A stretch of 5,217 nucleotides of DNA from positions 1 to 5,217 of the forward strand of contig SKXS01000057.1 in NCBI GenBank assembly GCA_007128345.1, given 5' to 3'. The DNA is from Spirochaetia bacterium. GTDB taxonomy: Bacteria; Spirochaetota; Spirochaetia; PWKH01. The notes under the pieces were generated by a model that was not told the origin of the DNA, did no database searches, and worked only from the letters and a program-made list of their open reading frames with translations. Positions within the stretch are counted from its first letter, which is position 1. Each line of letters opens with the position of its first letter. The position numbers and the translations under genes are program-made. This document shows, piece by piece, positions 5,205-5,217 of the stretch.

Positions 5205-5217
5205 ACAGTGTAAATCT

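Noticed and set aside
1..5217. CRISPR array, insertion sequence, tRNA or rRNA gene
   Set aside because: I saw no regularly spaced repeats, no transposase motifs or terminal inverted repeats with target duplications, and no cloverleaf-like or ribosomal sequence.

Overview
The window is about 5.2 kb of moderately AT-rich bacterial DNA. It holds four well-supported genes, one probable very small gene, and several hairpins or inverted repeats. The source is probably a diderm bacterium with many lipoproteins. Two of the genes encode lipoproteins with short lipoboxes ending Gly-Cys-Asp. One of these combines GLUG repeats with DUF1566-type modules, an architecture I associate with free-living spirochaetes. 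That placement is inference from protein style, not from a marker gene. All genes have clear AGGAGG-like ribosome binding sites.

Left part (1-2961, + strand): a 49-codon gene (49-198) with a strong Shine-Dalgarno sequence lies 21 nt before a large lipoprotein gene (220-2961). The small peptide carries the spacing pattern Tyr-x2-Pro-x5-Gly-x5-Thr found in leader peptides of lasso-type RiPP precursors, but its presumed core cannot form a normal lasso ring. The 913-residue lipoprotein has a Cys35 lipobox, an unrecognised N-terminal domain, one DUF1566-like (C-type-lectin-like) module, a GLUG beta-helix segment and a second DUF1566-like module that ends exactly at the C-terminus. Four nucleotides after its stop codon a 25-nt near-perfect palindrome begins, with no T-tract. 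A C-type-lectin-like C-terminus followed at once by a cruciform-forming repeat resembles target genes of diversity-generating retroelements (DGRs). No reverse transcriptase, accessory gene or template repeat is present in the window.

Middle (2962-4234): a universal stress protein gene runs on the minus strand (3104-3583), convergent with the lipoprotein gene. A 366-nt gap with a short direct repeat follows. Then a + strand gene for a small acidic conserved protein of unknown function (3950-4234) ends ahead of a long imperfect hairpin with a short T-tract.

Right part (4235-5217): a 474-nt stretch without a credible gene contains that terminator and a second, better one for the minus-strand gene at 4709-5170. 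That gene encodes a small acidic lipoprotein with no recognised domain. The genes do not form one pathway. Only the 49-codon gene and the large lipoprotein gene look co-transcribed. The window reads as a cell-surface/accessory region with a stress-protein gene embedded in it.
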